The notes under the pieces were generated by a model. The model had not been told where the DNA came from and ran no database searches. It was given only the letters and a program-made list of their open reading frames with translations. From CBDESM01 sp965242485 (GTDB lineage: Bacteria; Chloroflexota; Dehalococcoidia; Bin125): 64,000 nucleotides of DNA. Positions within the stretch are counted from its first letter, which is position 1. Each line of letters starts with the position of its first letter. The translations under genes and the position numbers were made by a program. Below, in pieces: positions 1 to 9,147 of this stretch. The stretch spans positions 62,001 through 126,000 of the forward strand of contig CBDESM010000003.1 in NCBI GenBank assembly GCA_965242485.1, in the 5' to 3' direction.

Positions 1-3000
1 GGCGGGCTGGCGGTCGGGCGTGCCGTACTCGATCGCCGGGCCCGGGTCCGCCTCCTCATCGGGGACCGCGCGGGTGTCGATCGGCACGTTGGCGGACTTG
101 CCGCCGGCGGTCGCGGTAAAGATCGAGATGCCCTCGCCAACCACGACCACGCTGGCCCCGGCCTCGCCGTTCTTGGTCGGCGCGCGCCGCAGCCGCACGG
201 TCGGCGTCTCGGCGTCGCCGTCGTGGTCCACGTCCGTCTCCGGCGGCGCGCCCAGGATCGCGCTGGCGCCGGCGCTGCCGCGGCCGACGGCCATGAACTG
301 CACCCACGTGCCGTCGGCGACGGGGATGCCGGCCTTGTCGGCGACGCTGACCGTCGCCGTGAACGGCTGGCCCAGGCCGGGCAGCTGGTCGGGAATGCCG
401 ATGCTGACCGTCTCGGCCGGCCCGGCCGCCGCGAAGCCGACCTCCGCGCTGCTGATGCCGCCGCCCGTCACCGTCGCGACGTACGCGCCCGACGCGAGCG
501 GCGAGGCCGCGGGCGCGGTGACGGCGATCTCGACGCTGCACCTCAGCCGCGCCTCGTCGGTGCACTTGACCTCGGAGGTGAGCCGGCCGGCCGGCACGAC
601 CGCGCCGTCGATCCCGCGCACCGTCGCGGTCGCGTCGGCGGGCATCCGCGCCACGTTGCCGTCGGCGTCGCGGGCGCTGATCGCGATCTTGATCTCGTCG
701 CGAGCGTCGTCCGCCGTCGCCGAGGAGTGGACCCGCGGCATCTCGCCGCTGCCGGCGATCTCGGTCGCCGAGCCGGAGATGACCAGCGCCAGCCGCTCGG
801 AGAAGGTCGAGCCGTCGATCCCGACCACGGTCGCCTCGATCGTGGCCCGGCCCGGCGCCTTGGGCGCCTTGAAGGTCAAATCGATCTCAGCCGCCTTGGA
901 CGGATCCGACTGGACGGCGTCGAAGAGGGGGCCGGCGTCGGCCTCGAAGGTGCAGCTGGAGACGCCGCTGCAGCCGAATCCGCTGAGCGTGCCGCCGCCG
1001 ATGATGGAGACGGTGATCGCGGAGACGGCGCTCAGCTGCGAGGCCAGGCCGTTCTCGTTCAGCAGCGCCAGCCGCACGGCCGCGCTGCCGTCGATCCGGA
1101 TCGGGCCGGTCGGCACGCTGAGGTCGGCGTTCGGCGCGCGGCCCAGCGTGATGCTGGTGAGCTGGTCGACCGTTTGAACCTTGAAGGTGACGCTGCCGAA
1201 CGCTTCCAGGCGCTGGTGCCAGACCGAGTTGCGGTGGGCTTCGGTGCCGAGCGGCATCCCGCTGGCGGTGCCTTGCTCCTCTTCCGCGTTGAGCGTCCAG
1301 AGCGGCAGGCTGGCGGTGATGACCACGTCCTCCGCGGCGTCGGCGGCGATCTCGATGACCGGCGCGCCGCCTTCGGAGTCGGTGATGAAGCAGGCGCTGG
1401 CGTCCTCGTCCGCGCCGGTTTCGACCTCCGTCGAGGCGACGCAGCTGAAGTGGTCGTAGCGCTTGTCCCCGTAGGTCTGATCGAGGCTGAGCCGGCGGCC
1501 GCCGTTGACCGACCAGCTGGCGGGGCCGCTGATCGACAGGTAGGACCCGGCGACGGCGGCGGGCGAGGGCCCGGAGCGCACCGCGTGCTCCTGCACGACC
1601 CTGAGCCGGCTGTTCAGCTCGGGGCCCACGTAGCTGGAAACGCCCCAGACGTCGGGCACGGGGCGGAGCAGCCGCCACGGGTCGCCGGCGCCGGCCGCGG
1701 GCACGTGGTAGCCGATCGAGACGGCGGCGGACTGCCCGGGCGCGAGCAGGCCGTCGGCGTCGCCGCGCGTCCAGCCGTCGACGGCCGGCGCGGAGCCGGC
1801 CGAAGCCTTGGCGATGTAGCTGAAGTTTTCGGTGCCGCCGCCGGCGAGCGTGAGGACGCCGCTGATCTCGACATCCTCGGTCGCGCCGGGAGCGTGGGAG
1901 TAGAGCAGCTTGGCCAAGTAGATGGGGGCGAGGTCCGTGATCTCCGCCTCCGTCGATCCGGTCCAGCCGGCGCGCGCGGCCGCTTTCAGGTCGGCGCGGC
2001 TGAGGGTCAGCGTGCAGGCCCCGCGCTCCGCGTTGCAGGACTTGACCGGGCCCGAGCGGCCCAGCACTTCCAGCCGGCCCGAGGGCACGGTCAGGACGAC
2101 GGCACCGGTTTCGGCGACGTCGGCGTAGGTCGCGCCGGCGACGTAGCCCTCGCCGCCGGGTTCGGTGACCGGGCCGAAGCCCCATTGCGAGGGCAATCCA
2201 TCCGTGTACTTGCGGCCGATCTGCAAGCTGAGCGCGTTGTCCAGCTTGCGCCGGCCGAGGTAGGCCTTGATCGGCTCCTGGCCGGTCGCGGTCACCTCGA
2301 TGATGATCGTGTCCGAGGCGCTGAAGGAATCGTCCCACGCGGTGTCCGGATCGTCCTCTTTGGCGAAGGTCACGGTCGCGGTGAAGTTGCCGGTGGCGGT
2401 GGGGAAGAAGAGCGCCCCGTCGCCGTTCCAGAGCGTCGTCCCGGCCGCGTCGGCGACCGTGCTCCGCCAGGTGCAGCTGGCGAGCGCCGCGGCCGTCCGG
2501 TCGCGCGGGGAGAAGCGCGGCTCCACCTCTCCGGCGTGGACGGCGACGTCGACCGGGCAGAAGGTGTTGATCCCGACGAAGCCCGAGCCCTGGAGCACGG
2601 AGAGGGTGACCGTGTCGTACTGCCCGTAGGTAACGCGCGAGCTGCCCGTCCCGTCGAGCCAGCCGGCGCCGTTGCGCGCCGTGCCGGGCTGCACCAGCAG
2701 CGTGTTGGGCAGGTAGATCGCCTCGCCGACCCTGACGGCGCGGTTGCAGTCGCTGTTCGCGTCGTAGGCCGGGTTGCCGGGGGTCATGTGATTTTCGGTG
2801 CAGAGCTGGGCCGAGCGGTACGTGTGGTCGTCGTCCGGCGTGCTGCTCACATCGCCCCAGTTGATCGTGCCGTCTTCGCGGACCGCGTAGTAGGCCGGCT
2901 GGTAGAGGTAGATGTGGGCCTGGAAGATGGTCTCGCCGAAGGCCTGGCTGGCCCGGTTGCGGATGCGGTTCTGGGCTGCTTGGTTGTTGTCGGGATTGCC

Positions 3001-4212
3001 GGTGTACGAGCACGCGGTGTTGTCGGAACGGCAGTCGGTCAGCGATCCGAACCAGAACGAGGTCGTGCCGGCCGGCACGGTGATGGTGAAGTCGAGCGGG
3101 TGGACGGGGTCGTCGGCTTCGGTATCGGAGGCTTCGATGCTGGAGTCGGCCGCCATCGCGTTGGACACCCACTTCGCCTTCCCCAAGTTGCAGTCTTCGG
3201 GGCCGGCGCCGTAGAGGCCGGTTTGATCGGAGCAGAGGCTGGTGTCGGACCACGTGGCGCCGTCGAGCTTCGGCCAGACATTGGGGCCGGTGCCCACGCC
3301 CATGTAGATCTGGGAGAAGTCGCCGTAGCGGGCATAATCATCGACGGAGGGCAGCGTCGAGCGCGCCTCCTTGACCATGTAGGCGCGGAACTTGACGGTG
3401 GTGGCGGAGCCGGCCACGGGCTTGATCATGTAGGCGCCGTTCGCGAACGGCGCGATCGGCTCGTCGTTCGAGTCGAGCATGGCGGCGAAGAGGCGGACGC
3501 CGGTGTTGACGTTGCTGTGGCTCGAGAAGACTTGCGAGGCTTGGTTGCGGATGCGGTTCTGGGCCGCTTGGTTGTTGTCGGGATTGCCCTCGTACGAGCA
3601 CGCGGAGACGTCGGAGCGGCAGTCGGTCAGCGAGGCGAAGGTGAAGGAATTCGTGCCGGCCGGCACGGTGATCGTGAAGTCGAGCGGATGCACGCGGTCG
3701 CCCGCCTGCACGTCAGAGGCGCGGACGCGGGAGTCGGCCGCTCTGGCGTTGGCCGCCCACTTCGTCTTCTCCAAGTTGCAGTCTTCGGGGCCGGCGCCGT
3801 AGAAGCCGGTTTGATCGGAGCAGAGGCTGGTGTCGGACCACGCGGCCCCGGTCAGCGCGGTCCAGATGCCGGGGCCGGCCGCGATGCCCATGTAGATGTA
3901 GGTGAAGTCGCCGTAGCGGGCGTAATCGGAGACGGCGGGCAGCGAGGTGCGCGCCTCTTTGACCAGGTAGACGCGGACCTTGACGGTGGTGGCGCTGCCG
4001 GGCACGGGCGCGATCTCGTACCGGCCGGCCGAATTGGGCGCGATCGGCTCGTCCGACGAGTCGAGCATGGCCACGAACGCCTGGACGTCCGTGTTGACGT
4101 TGCTGTGGCCGGTCGCGGAAGCCGGGCGGGCGGGCAGCGCCAGCGCGGCGGCGAACAGCGCGGCGACCGCGGCAAGCGCGAGCCAGCGGCGAACGGGGAT
4201 CCCTGTAGGCAT
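1..4212 (-). CDS. Secreted Ig-like surface protein 1 (C-terminus beyond the left edge)
   Basis: An open frame of 1404 codons runs without a stop to the first base, so the C-terminus is missing. The ATG is preceded by a strong GAGGAGG. Residues 1-34 form a signal peptide (basic MPTGIPVRRW, then an Ala/Leu core ending near ASA). Residues 36-231 and 232-427 are two tandem homologous domains, each with SNVNT, DYARYGDF and a DCRSD...GNPDNNQ ending. The C-terminal third has invasin/Big-type Ig-like repeats (SVADKAGIPVADGTW) and aligns with the C-terminus of the next gene upstream. It is probably an exported surface or adhesion protein; the ligand is unknown. Its promoter carries a 13-C spacer tract, suggesting variable expression. 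Confidence 0.8.
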   Translation of the reverse strand, partial: MPTGIPVRRWLALAAVAALFAAALALPARPASATGHSNVNTDVQAFVAMLDSSDEPIAPNSAGRYEIAPVPGSATTVKVRVYLVKEARTSLPAVSDYARYGDFTYIYMGIAAGPGIWTALTGAAWSDTSLCSDQTGFYGAGPEDCNLEKTKWAANARAADSRVRASDVQAGDRVHPLDFTITVPAGTNSFTFASLTDCRSDVSACSYEGNPDNNQAAQNRIRNQASQVFSSHSNVNTGVRLFAAMLDSNDEPIAPFANGAYMIKPVAGSATTVKFRAYMVKEARSTLPSVDDYARYGDFSQIYMGVGTGPNVWPKLDGATWSDTSLCSDQTGLYGAGPEDCNLGKAKWVSNAMAADSSIEASDTEADDPVHPLDFTITVPAGTTSFWFGSLTDCRSDNTACSYTGNPDNNQAAQNRIRNRASQAFGETIFQAHIYLYQPAYYAVREDGTINWGDVSSTPDDDHTYRSAQLCTENHMTPGNPAYDANSDCNRAVRVGEAIYLPNTLLVQPGTARNGAGWLDGTGSSRVTYGQYDTVTLSVLQGSGFVGINTFCPVDVAVHAGEVEPRFSPRDRTAAALASCTWRSTVADAAGTTLWNGDGALFFPTATGNFTATVTFAKEDDPDTAWDDSFSASDTIIIEVTATGQEPIKAYLGRRKLDNALSLQIGRKYTDGLPSQWGFGPVTEPGGEGYVAGATYADVAETGAVVLTVPSGRLEVLGRSGPVKSCNAERGACTLTLSRADLKAAARAGWTGSTEAEITDLAPIYLAKLLYSHAPGATEDVEISGVLTLAGGGTENFSYIAKASAGSAPAVDGWTRGDADGLLAPGQSAAVSIGYHVPAAGAGDPWRLLRPVPDVWGVSSYVGPELNSRLRVVQEHAVRSGPSPAAVAGSYLSISGPASWSVNGGRRLSLDQTYGDKRYDHFSCVASTEVETGADEDASACFITDSEGGAPVIEIAADAAEDVVITASLPLWTLNAEEEQGTASGMPLGTEAHRNSVWHQRLEAFGSVTFKVQTVDQLTSITLGRAPNADLSVPTGPIRIDGSAAVRLALLNENGLASQLSAVSAITVSIIGGGTLSGFGCSGVSSCTFEADAGPLFDAVQSDPSKAAEIDLTFKAPKAPGRATIEATVVGIDGSTFSERLALVISGSATEIAGSGEMPRVHSSATADDARDEIKIAISARDADGNVARMPADATATVRGIDGAVVPAGRLTSEVKCTDEARLRCSVEIAVTAPAASPLASGAYVATVTGGGISSAEVGFAAAGPAETVSIGIPDQLPGLGQPFTATVSVADKAGIPVADGTWVQFMAVGRGSAGASAILGAPPETDVDHDGDAETPTVRLRRAPTKNGEAGASVVVVGEGISIFTATAGGKSANVPIDTRAVPDEEADPGPAIEYGTPDRQPA
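2932..4107 (-). repeat. Two tandem 588-bp in-frame coding repeats
   Basis: Within surface protein 1, the segments 3520-4107 and 2932-3519 each encode a 196-residue domain starting HSNVNT and ending with an NNQAAQNRIRN motif. The DNA is also very similar, including the shared stretch complementary to the NNQAAQNRIRN codons, which points to fairly recent duplication. The unit is a multiple of three, so recombination between the copies would change domain number without breaking the frame. Confidence 0.8.
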
Positions 4213-4258
4213 GCAGGCCTCCTCGAGGCGTTATTTCGTCTGGGCGGAATACAACTAA

Positions 4259-4291
4259 ATATTATTCGGGGGGGGGGGGGTCTTAAGTCAA
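4259..4291 (-). promoter_or_regulatory. Promoter with a 13-C spacer tract, candidate phase-variable
   Basis: On the minus strand, TTGACT (4291-4286, 5 of 6 matches to the -35 consensus) is followed by TAAGA, thirteen C (4280-4268) and GAATAATAT. The -10 candidates are AATAAT (4266-4261, 19-bp spacer) or TAATAT (4264-4259, 21-bp spacer). Loss of two to four C residues would give the optimal 17 bp. Homopolymers between -35 and -10 are an established phase-variation design, for example porA and opc in Neisseria. It lies about 50 bp before the start codon of surface protein 1. Confidence 0.65.
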
Positions 4292-4331
4292 CCCCCCAAT
4301 TGTGGATAGATAACGCTCGTTTTACAAATCA

Positions 4332-4356
4332 GAATCGGGCCGTTCCAGCCCGATTC
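4332..4356. other. Inverted repeat upstream of the poly-C promoter
   Basis: A perfect 9-bp stem (GAATCGGGC / GCCCGATTC) with a 7-nt loop lies between the terminator of surface protein 2 and the promoter of surface protein 1. There is no U tract on either side. It could be an operator, a second weak terminator or a chance hairpin. Confidence 0.35.
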
Positions 4357-4432
4357 GCGGAGTCGCGATCAGGGCCGGCAGCGCTGGCGAGCGCCGTGCC
4401 CGCCCGCGCGGAACGCTGGCCGGCGGTTCGGG

Positions 4433-4475
4433 AAAAAGCGGGAGCCCCCGCCGGTGCTGCGCGGCGGGGGCTCCC
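4433..4475 (-). terminator. Rho-independent terminator of surface protein 2
   Basis: On the minus strand a perfect 13-bp GC-rich stem (GGGAGCCCCCGCC / GGCGGGGGCTCCC, loop of 10 nt, 4475-4440) is followed by GC and TTTTT at 4437-4433. It starts 24 bases after the stop codon of the upstream gene and separates the two surface-protein genes into independent transcripts. Confidence 0.85.
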
Positions 4476-4498
4476 TTGGGGTCTGCTGGCGCGGGTGT

Positions 4499-7400
4499 CT
4501 AGCTGGCGAACCAGAGGAGGTCGCCGGGGAGGATCGGGAAGGGGGTGCTGGCGGAACCGGGGAGGGGAGCGCCGTCGGCGGTCAGGCCCCAGCGGATCCA
4601 CCTGCGGCCGTTCCAGAGCCAGGCGACGCTGGCGTCGGGCACCGCCGCCAGCGCCGCGCGCGCGTCGCTCTGCGCGCTGGTCCAGGTCGCCGGCAGGCCC
4701 AGCGCGGCCGCGCCGTCGGCCGTCCCGAACCGCAGCGACGGGCCCGTTTCGGCCGCGGCCGCAGCGGCCGCGCGGGTGTCGAGCGGCTCGTTGGCTGACT
4801 TGCCGCCGGCCGTGGCGCTGATGATGGCGACGCCTTCGCCGACCACGATCACGTTGGCGATGGCCGTCCCGTCCTTGGTCTGCGCACGCCGCTGCCGCAC
4901 CGTCCGGCCGCCGACTTCGACGTCGGCCTCCGGCGGGCTGGCCAGGACGGCCGTCTTCGCGCCGGCCCCCGTCCCGGTCGTCCGGAATTCGACCCAGGTG
5001 CCGTCGGCCACGGGCACGCCGGACTTGTCGGCAACGCTCGCGGTCGCCGTGAACGTCCGGCCCAAGCCGGGCAGCATGGCGGGGATGGAGATGCCGACCT
5101 TGTCGGCCGGGCCGCCGACGGCGAAGCTGACTTCCGAGCTGCCGATGCCGCCGCCGCGCACCGTCGCGATGTAGGCCCCGGACTTCAGCGGCGAGCTCGG
5201 GTCGGCGGTGATGATCACCTCGACGTTGCAGCGCAGGCGCGGCTCGTCCGCGACGCCCTCGCACTTGACCGTGGCCGAGTGGCTGCCGTCGGGCAGGCCT
5301 TCGCCGTCGGGCCCGCGCACCGTCGCGGTCGCGTCCAGCGGCATCCGCGCCGCGTTGCCGCCCGCGTCCCGCGCCGTGATCGGAATCAGGATCTTGTCGC
5401 GGTCGTCGTCCTCGGTCGCCGAGGAATGCACGCGCGGCGTCGCGTCGCCGCCGCTCAGCGCGCTGGCGGTGCCGGAGATGACCAGCGCCAGGTTGTCCGT
5501 GAAGCGCGAGCCGTCGCGCCCGATCACGGTCGCGCGGATCGCCGCCTCGCCCGGCTTGTCCGGCGCTTCGTAGGTCAGGTCGATCTGCGCCGTCTGGTTC
5601 GGGTCCGTCTGGACCGCCTCGAACAGTGCGCCGCGGCTGGTCCGGATCGAGCAGCTCGAACCGCTGCAGCCCCAGCCCGTCAGCCTGCCGCCGCCGTCCA
5701 GCGTGAGCGTGATCGAGGAGAGCGAGGCCAAGCGCGCCGCCTGGCCGTTCTCGTTGGTGATCGCCAGCCGCAGCATTGCGCCGCGCGAGGAGACCCGGAT
5801 CGGCCCCGTCGGCACCTCGAGGCTGCCGGCCGCGGGCAGCCGCGAGAGCGCGATCCCGCCCAGCTCGCGGACCGCGCCGACCTTGAGCGTGGTCGCGCCG
5901 AACCGCTCGCGCGGCAGCTCGAACACGGAGGCTTCGGCGTAGCGGTCGAGCGGCGTCTCCCGGCCGGAGCCGGTGAACAGGCGCAACGTGCGGCCCTCCG
6001 CGGCTTCGATGCTGGCCGTCAGCGTCAGGTCCTCGTCCGCGTCGTCGGCCAGCACGATCTGCGGGCGCTCGCCGTCGGCGTCGACCACCCAGCAGGCGAT
6101 GTCGCGCTCGCCCGCGCCCGACACCTGCGCCGCCCGCGCGGGGCCGCAGCGCAGATGGCTCCAGTCCCCGTCCAGCGAGAGCCGCTTGCCCCCGTTCGCC
6201 GCGAACGTCGCCGGCCCGCTGATCACCAGGTACGCGTCGTCCGACAGCCACCGCGACGCCGGCGCCGGCGCCCCCGCCGGATCCGCGGCCGAGCGCGCGA
6301 GCAGGCAGCCGTGGTGCAGCTCCTGCTGGCCGGTCAGTTCGAGGAAGGAGGGCCCGAGGCCGGCGCAGCCCCAGCCGTCGCCCTCGGCGTCGATCGCGAC
6401 CGTGAAGCCGGCCGCGATCGGCACGGTCTGGCCCGGCGCCAGCGTGTCGTCGGCGTCGGTCGGCAGCCAAGTCGAGGCCGCCTCGGCCGCGGCGACGCCG
6501 AGGTCGGCCAGCTCCAGGCTGGCCGTCACCGGGTCGTCCTCGCCGTCCTGCCAGGCCTTGATGCTCAGCGTGGCCGCGCCCGTGATCGGCAGCGGCAGCG
6601 CGTACTCGACCCGCAGGTTGCCGGTCAGGTCGTCGTTGTTCGGCGCCTGGGTGCCGGCCAGCAGCTGCGTCCGCGAGAGCGCCAGCGTGCAGGTGCCCGC
6701 CTCCTCGTCGGCCGCGCACTCCTCGTCCCCGTAGGCGATCGTGCCGTGGTCGATCGAGAGCTCAACCGCCTTGGCCTCGGCCAGGTCCTCGAACTTGAAC
6801 CAGGAGAGCCCGCTCGGAATCGCCCGCATCGGCAGCGCTTGGCCCGTCCGCCCCACCGCGAACAGCGCCGCCGGCGTCGCCGTCGCGTACTCGCGGCCGG
6901 CGTCGGCCCAGTCGAGGAAGACGGCCGCGCCGGCGCCGTCCGTCGAGACCTCGTCGCCGTGCGCCAAAGTCAGCGTTTGCGATTCGGCGCTGTAGATCGT
7001 CTTGAAGGCCGCGCCCACGCTGCCCGTCGCCGCGCTGCCGATCTCGGGCACGTAGACGAAGTCGAAGGCGGCGACCTCGTCGTCGAGGTCGGTCGTGCCC
7101 TGCGCCTGCATCAGCGCCGTCCGCGAGATCTCGCAGCGCTCCGACGTCGCCATCGGCGTCGTGTCCAGCGGGTGCCGCCGGCCATCATCCAAGTGCGGGC
7201 AGAGCTCCTCGTGCACGATCGCCCCGTTGGTCGCGATCAGGATCAGGGCCGCGGCATCGTCGTCGATCTCGCGGTACTTCAGCCTGCCGTATCCGGTCGC
7301 CTCGCCCTCCTCGGACCGCCCCGTGGCCCAGCGCGCGGACGCGGTCACCCCCCGCGGCGCGCCTTGGTTCACGTCCGCGCAGGCCGGGGTGGGCGCATCG

Positions 7401-8335
7401 GCGCTGCCGACATAGAGCAGATCGCCCGAACTCACCGCGAAGTTCGTGCTGCCCGCCGTCGCCGTCCCCTGCGCGTCTTCCGCGTAGGACGACCAAGTCC
7501 GGGTGGTGCCCTCCCAGCGCTGCACGTTGGCTGCGCCGTCGCGCGTCGGCAGCAGGTTCGAAGCCGTAGTCGCCGCCCCCGCATGCACCTCCGCCCCATC
7601 CGCGCAGGCCTCCAGCCCGCCGCCGCCCTCGCTCAAAGTCGAGACCGACGGCCCGGACGCCCGCGGGTCGAGGTACTTGACCTCGACGCGGCGGGAAATG
7701 TTGTAGTGGATGTGGAAGTGCAGGTAGACCGGGCCGATGTGGCTCGAGGGCACGGTGAATTCGATCGTGGCGCGCACGTTCAAGTTCGCCAACGACGGCC
7801 AAAACCCGTCATCCGTAGTCGAGTTGGGGCGGCTGTCGCAGCCGGCCGAGGTGCTGCCTTGGCGGTAGCTGTAGTCGTCGCGGAGATCGTTCGACCACGA
7901 TGACCAGCGAGCGGTGCCGCAGGTGTTTGGATATTGGACGGCCAAGCGGTTGGACCAGCCCGTCGTCGGCGAGGTCAGGACCGCGCCCTCAATCCGCGCC
8001 CCGTTCGCGCCCGGCTCGGATTGGACCGTGATCCGCCACTCCTGATAGGTCGAGTTCCACGAACCCAGCGGATCGATCTGGGACCAGACCCTAATGTCCG
8101 AACCGGAGAGGTAGTCGCCCATCGTCGTCGTGTGCTTGCTCCCGTCCAGCTTCCAGTAGCGGACATTGGCCAGCAGATCCCCCGTCTCGGTCCCCGGCCG
8201 GATGAACGGGCGCGTGTTGCCCAAGCTGGTCTGCGCATCAACCGCCGAAGGCAGCAGCACCGCCAAGGCCCCCGCCAAAGCGACGACGGCCAGCGCGAGC
8301 AAGGGCAAACGGCGGCGGAGCCGCGAGCCGATCAT
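4499..8335 (-). CDS. Secreted Ig-like surface protein 2, paralogue of protein 1
   Basis: Translation from the ATG at 8335 gives 1278 residues. AAGGGGAGG lies 3 nt before this ATG, while the in-frame GTG at 8350 has no ribosome site, so I prefer the ATG. Residues 1-35 form a signal peptide (MIGSRLRRR, hydrophobic core, end near VDA). The N-terminal half is unlike protein 1, with paired cysteines. The C-terminal third carries the same Ig-like repeats (SVADKSGVPVADGTW, SATAGGKSANEPLDTR), then a short terminal domain rich in Trp (WLWNGRRWIRW, PGDLLWF). A terminator follows at once. It is probably exported to the cell surface; its role is unknown. Confidence 0.8.
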   Translation of the reverse strand: MIGSRLRRRLPLLALAVVALAGALAVLLPSAVDAQTSLGNTRPFIRPGTETGDLLANVRYWKLDGSKHTTTMGDYLSGSDIRVWSQIDPLGSWNSTYQEWRITVQSEPGANGARIEGAVLTSPTTGWSNRLAVQYPNTCGTARWSSWSNDLRDDYSYRQGSTSAGCDSRPNSTTDDGFWPSLANLNVRATIEFTVPSSHIGPVYLHFHIHYNISRRVEVKYLDPRASGPSVSTLSEGGGGLEACADGAEVHAGAATTASNLLPTRDGAANVQRWEGTTRTWSSYAEDAQGTATAGSTNFAVSSGDLLYVGSADAPTPACADVNQGAPRGVTASARWATGRSEEGEATGYGRLKYREIDDDAAALILIATNGAIVHEELCPHLDDGRRHPLDTTPMATSERCEISRTALMQAQGTTDLDDEVAAFDFVYVPEIGSAATGSVGAAFKTIYSAESQTLTLAHGDEVSTDGAGAAVFLDWADAGREYATATPAALFAVGRTGQALPMRAIPSGLSWFKFEDLAEAKAVELSIDHGTIAYGDEECAADEEAGTCTLALSRTQLLAGTQAPNNDDLTGNLRVEYALPLPITGAATLSIKAWQDGEDDPVTASLELADLGVAAAEAASTWLPTDADDTLAPGQTVPIAAGFTVAIDAEGDGWGCAGLGPSFLELTGQQELHHGCLLARSAADPAGAPAPASRWLSDDAYLVISGPATFAANGGKRLSLDGDWSHLRCGPARAAQVSGAGERDIACWVVDADGERPQIVLADDADEDLTLTASIEAAEGRTLRLFTGSGRETPLDRYAEASVFELPRERFGATTLKVGAVRELGGIALSRLPAAGSLEVPTGPIRVSSRGAMLRLAITNENGQAARLASLSSITLTLDGGGRLTGWGCSGSSCSIRTSRGALFEAVQTDPNQTAQIDLTYEAPDKPGEAAIRATVIGRDGSRFTDNLALVISGTASALSGGDATPRVHSSATEDDDRDKILIPITARDAGGNAARMPLDATATVRGPDGEGLPDGSHSATVKCEGVADEPRLRCNVEVIITADPSSPLKSGAYIATVRGGGIGSSEVSFAVGGPADKVGISIPAMLPGLGRTFTATASVADKSGVPVADGTWVEFRTTGTGAGAKTAVLASPPEADVEVGGRTVRQRRAQTKDGTAIANVIVVGEGVAIISATAGGKSANEPLDTRAAAAAAAETGPSLRFGTADGAAALGLPATWTSAQSDARAALAAVPDASVAWLWNGRRWIRWGLTADGAPLPGSASTPFPILPGDLLWFAS

Positions 8336-8406
8336 CAGCCTCCCCTTCACGCCGGCACCCGCGTCGCAAGCGCGAGTTTTTCCGCTACGGAAAGGCGACA
8401 GTAGGT

Positions 8407-8422
8407 GGGGGGGGGGGGGGGG
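8407..8422. repeat. 16-nt poly-G tract upstream of surface protein 2
   Basis: Sixteen uninterrupted G residues on the plus strand (C on the coding strand) lie 71 nt before the ATG of surface protein 2. Homopolymers this long are slippage-prone. A weak TACTGT -10-like box follows the tract on the minus strand, but I find no convincing -35, so whether the tract is spacer or leader is unclear. The paralogous neighbour has the same type of tract in the same region. Confidence 0.75.
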
Positions 8423-8658
8423 TCATATGCATCCCTGTCTGCGTGCAGTGCATGGCGCGGTGAACCGGTGGCAGCACTATACGAGATTCCGCATCCTCGC
8501 GCCAAAGCCCGATCAAGCGGCAAGCCCCCCGCCGCCCGCGCCACCGGCTCTCTTTGATGAGAAATCTCCCAATCCCCGCCCGCATCGCATCCAACAGCCC
8601 ATCACCCGCCCCCACCACAGCCGCGTCTAAAATCACAACAGCCCGCAAGGAGCCGGCC
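8423..8658. other. Intergenic region with promoter of small-protein copy 1
   Basis: No gene is supported in this divergent region. It holds a TAAAAT -10 box (8628-8633) serving the first small-protein gene; a matching TAGAAT (8891-8896) precedes the second copy. The rest is unassigned and must also carry upstream control of surface protein 2. Confidence 0.45.
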
Positions 8659-8856
8659 ATGCCAGACGAACACGCAAAACCCCGCCGCAAGCGCCGCAAC
8701 AACCGCCCCACCCGCGTCGACGAGCTCTTGGCGTCATGGCCCGCTGAGTTGACCTACTACCGCAGCCTCCGCCCTCTCTGGGACCGCAACCTCAAACGGC
8801 GGGTCATGTTGCCACCACTGCCAAGACCGCAGAGATCGCAAGAGAAATCCCCGTAA
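8659..8856 (+). CDS. Small basic protein, tandem copy 1
   Basis: A 65-residue protein of no family I recognise. The N-terminus is basic (KPRRKRRNNRP), then an acidic/hydrophobic linker, the conserved core TYYRSLRPLWDRNLK and a Pro-rich tail ending QEKSP. AAGGAG lies 6 nt before the ATG, with a TAAAAT box further upstream. Among the three tandem copies many differences are synonymous (CTC/CTG Leu, CGC/CGT Arg, AAC/AAT Asn), which supports real coding. Its 3' end is antisense to a remnant of the C-terminal codons of the membrane protein gene found intact beyond copy 3. Confidence 0.6.
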   Translation: MPDEHAKPRRKRRNNRPTRVDELLASWPAELTYYRSLRPLWDRNLKRRVMLPPLPRPQRSQEKSP

Positions 8857-8921
8857 GCGTCGACAACGCGCCTTCCGCAGCAGCCACGGCTAGAATGGCG
8901 ACAGCCCGCAAGGAGCCGGCC

Positions 8922-9116
8922 ATGCCAGACGAACCCGCAAAACCCCGCCGCAAGCGCCGCGACAACCGCCCCCCCGAAGTCGACGACATCCCGCCGATAC
9001 CCGTCGAGATGACCTATTACCACAGCCTGCGCCCGCTTTGGGACCGCAACCTCAAATACCGGGTCCTGATGCCGCCACCGTCAGAATCGCAGAAACGGCA
9101 AGAGAAATCCCCGTAA
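8922..9116 (+). CDS. Small basic protein, tandem copy 2
   Basis: A 64-residue paralogue of copies 1 and 3: basic KPRRKRRDNRP start, core TYYHSLRPLWDRNLKY, tail QEKSP. It has its own TAGAAT promoter (8891-8896) and AAGGAG ribosome site, both duplicated with the gene. The minus strand of its 3' end still encodes ITGISLAVSAIL, a remnant of the neighbouring membrane protein C-terminus, so the duplicated block included both convergent 3' ends. Function unknown; a DNA- or RNA-binding role is only a guess from the arginine-rich start. Confidence 0.6.
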   Translation: MPDEPAKPRRKRRDNRPPEVDDIPPIPVEMTYYHSLRPLWDRNLKYRVLMPPPSESQKRQEKSP

Positions 9117-9147
9117 TCGCCGATCAGACGCCCGCAAAGAGCCGACT

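Noticed and set aside
223..4821. A 1532-codon open frame on the plus strand across the first surface gene
   Set aside because: Composition is repetitive Arg/Gly/Ala with no domains; it is the antisense shadow of the GC-rich surface protein genes, which have signal peptides, ribosome sites and paralogous sequence.
5279..7903. An 874-codon plus-strand open frame opposite surface protein 2
   Set aside because: Same antisense-shadow pattern; the minus-strand frame shares clear homology with the neighbouring paralogue.
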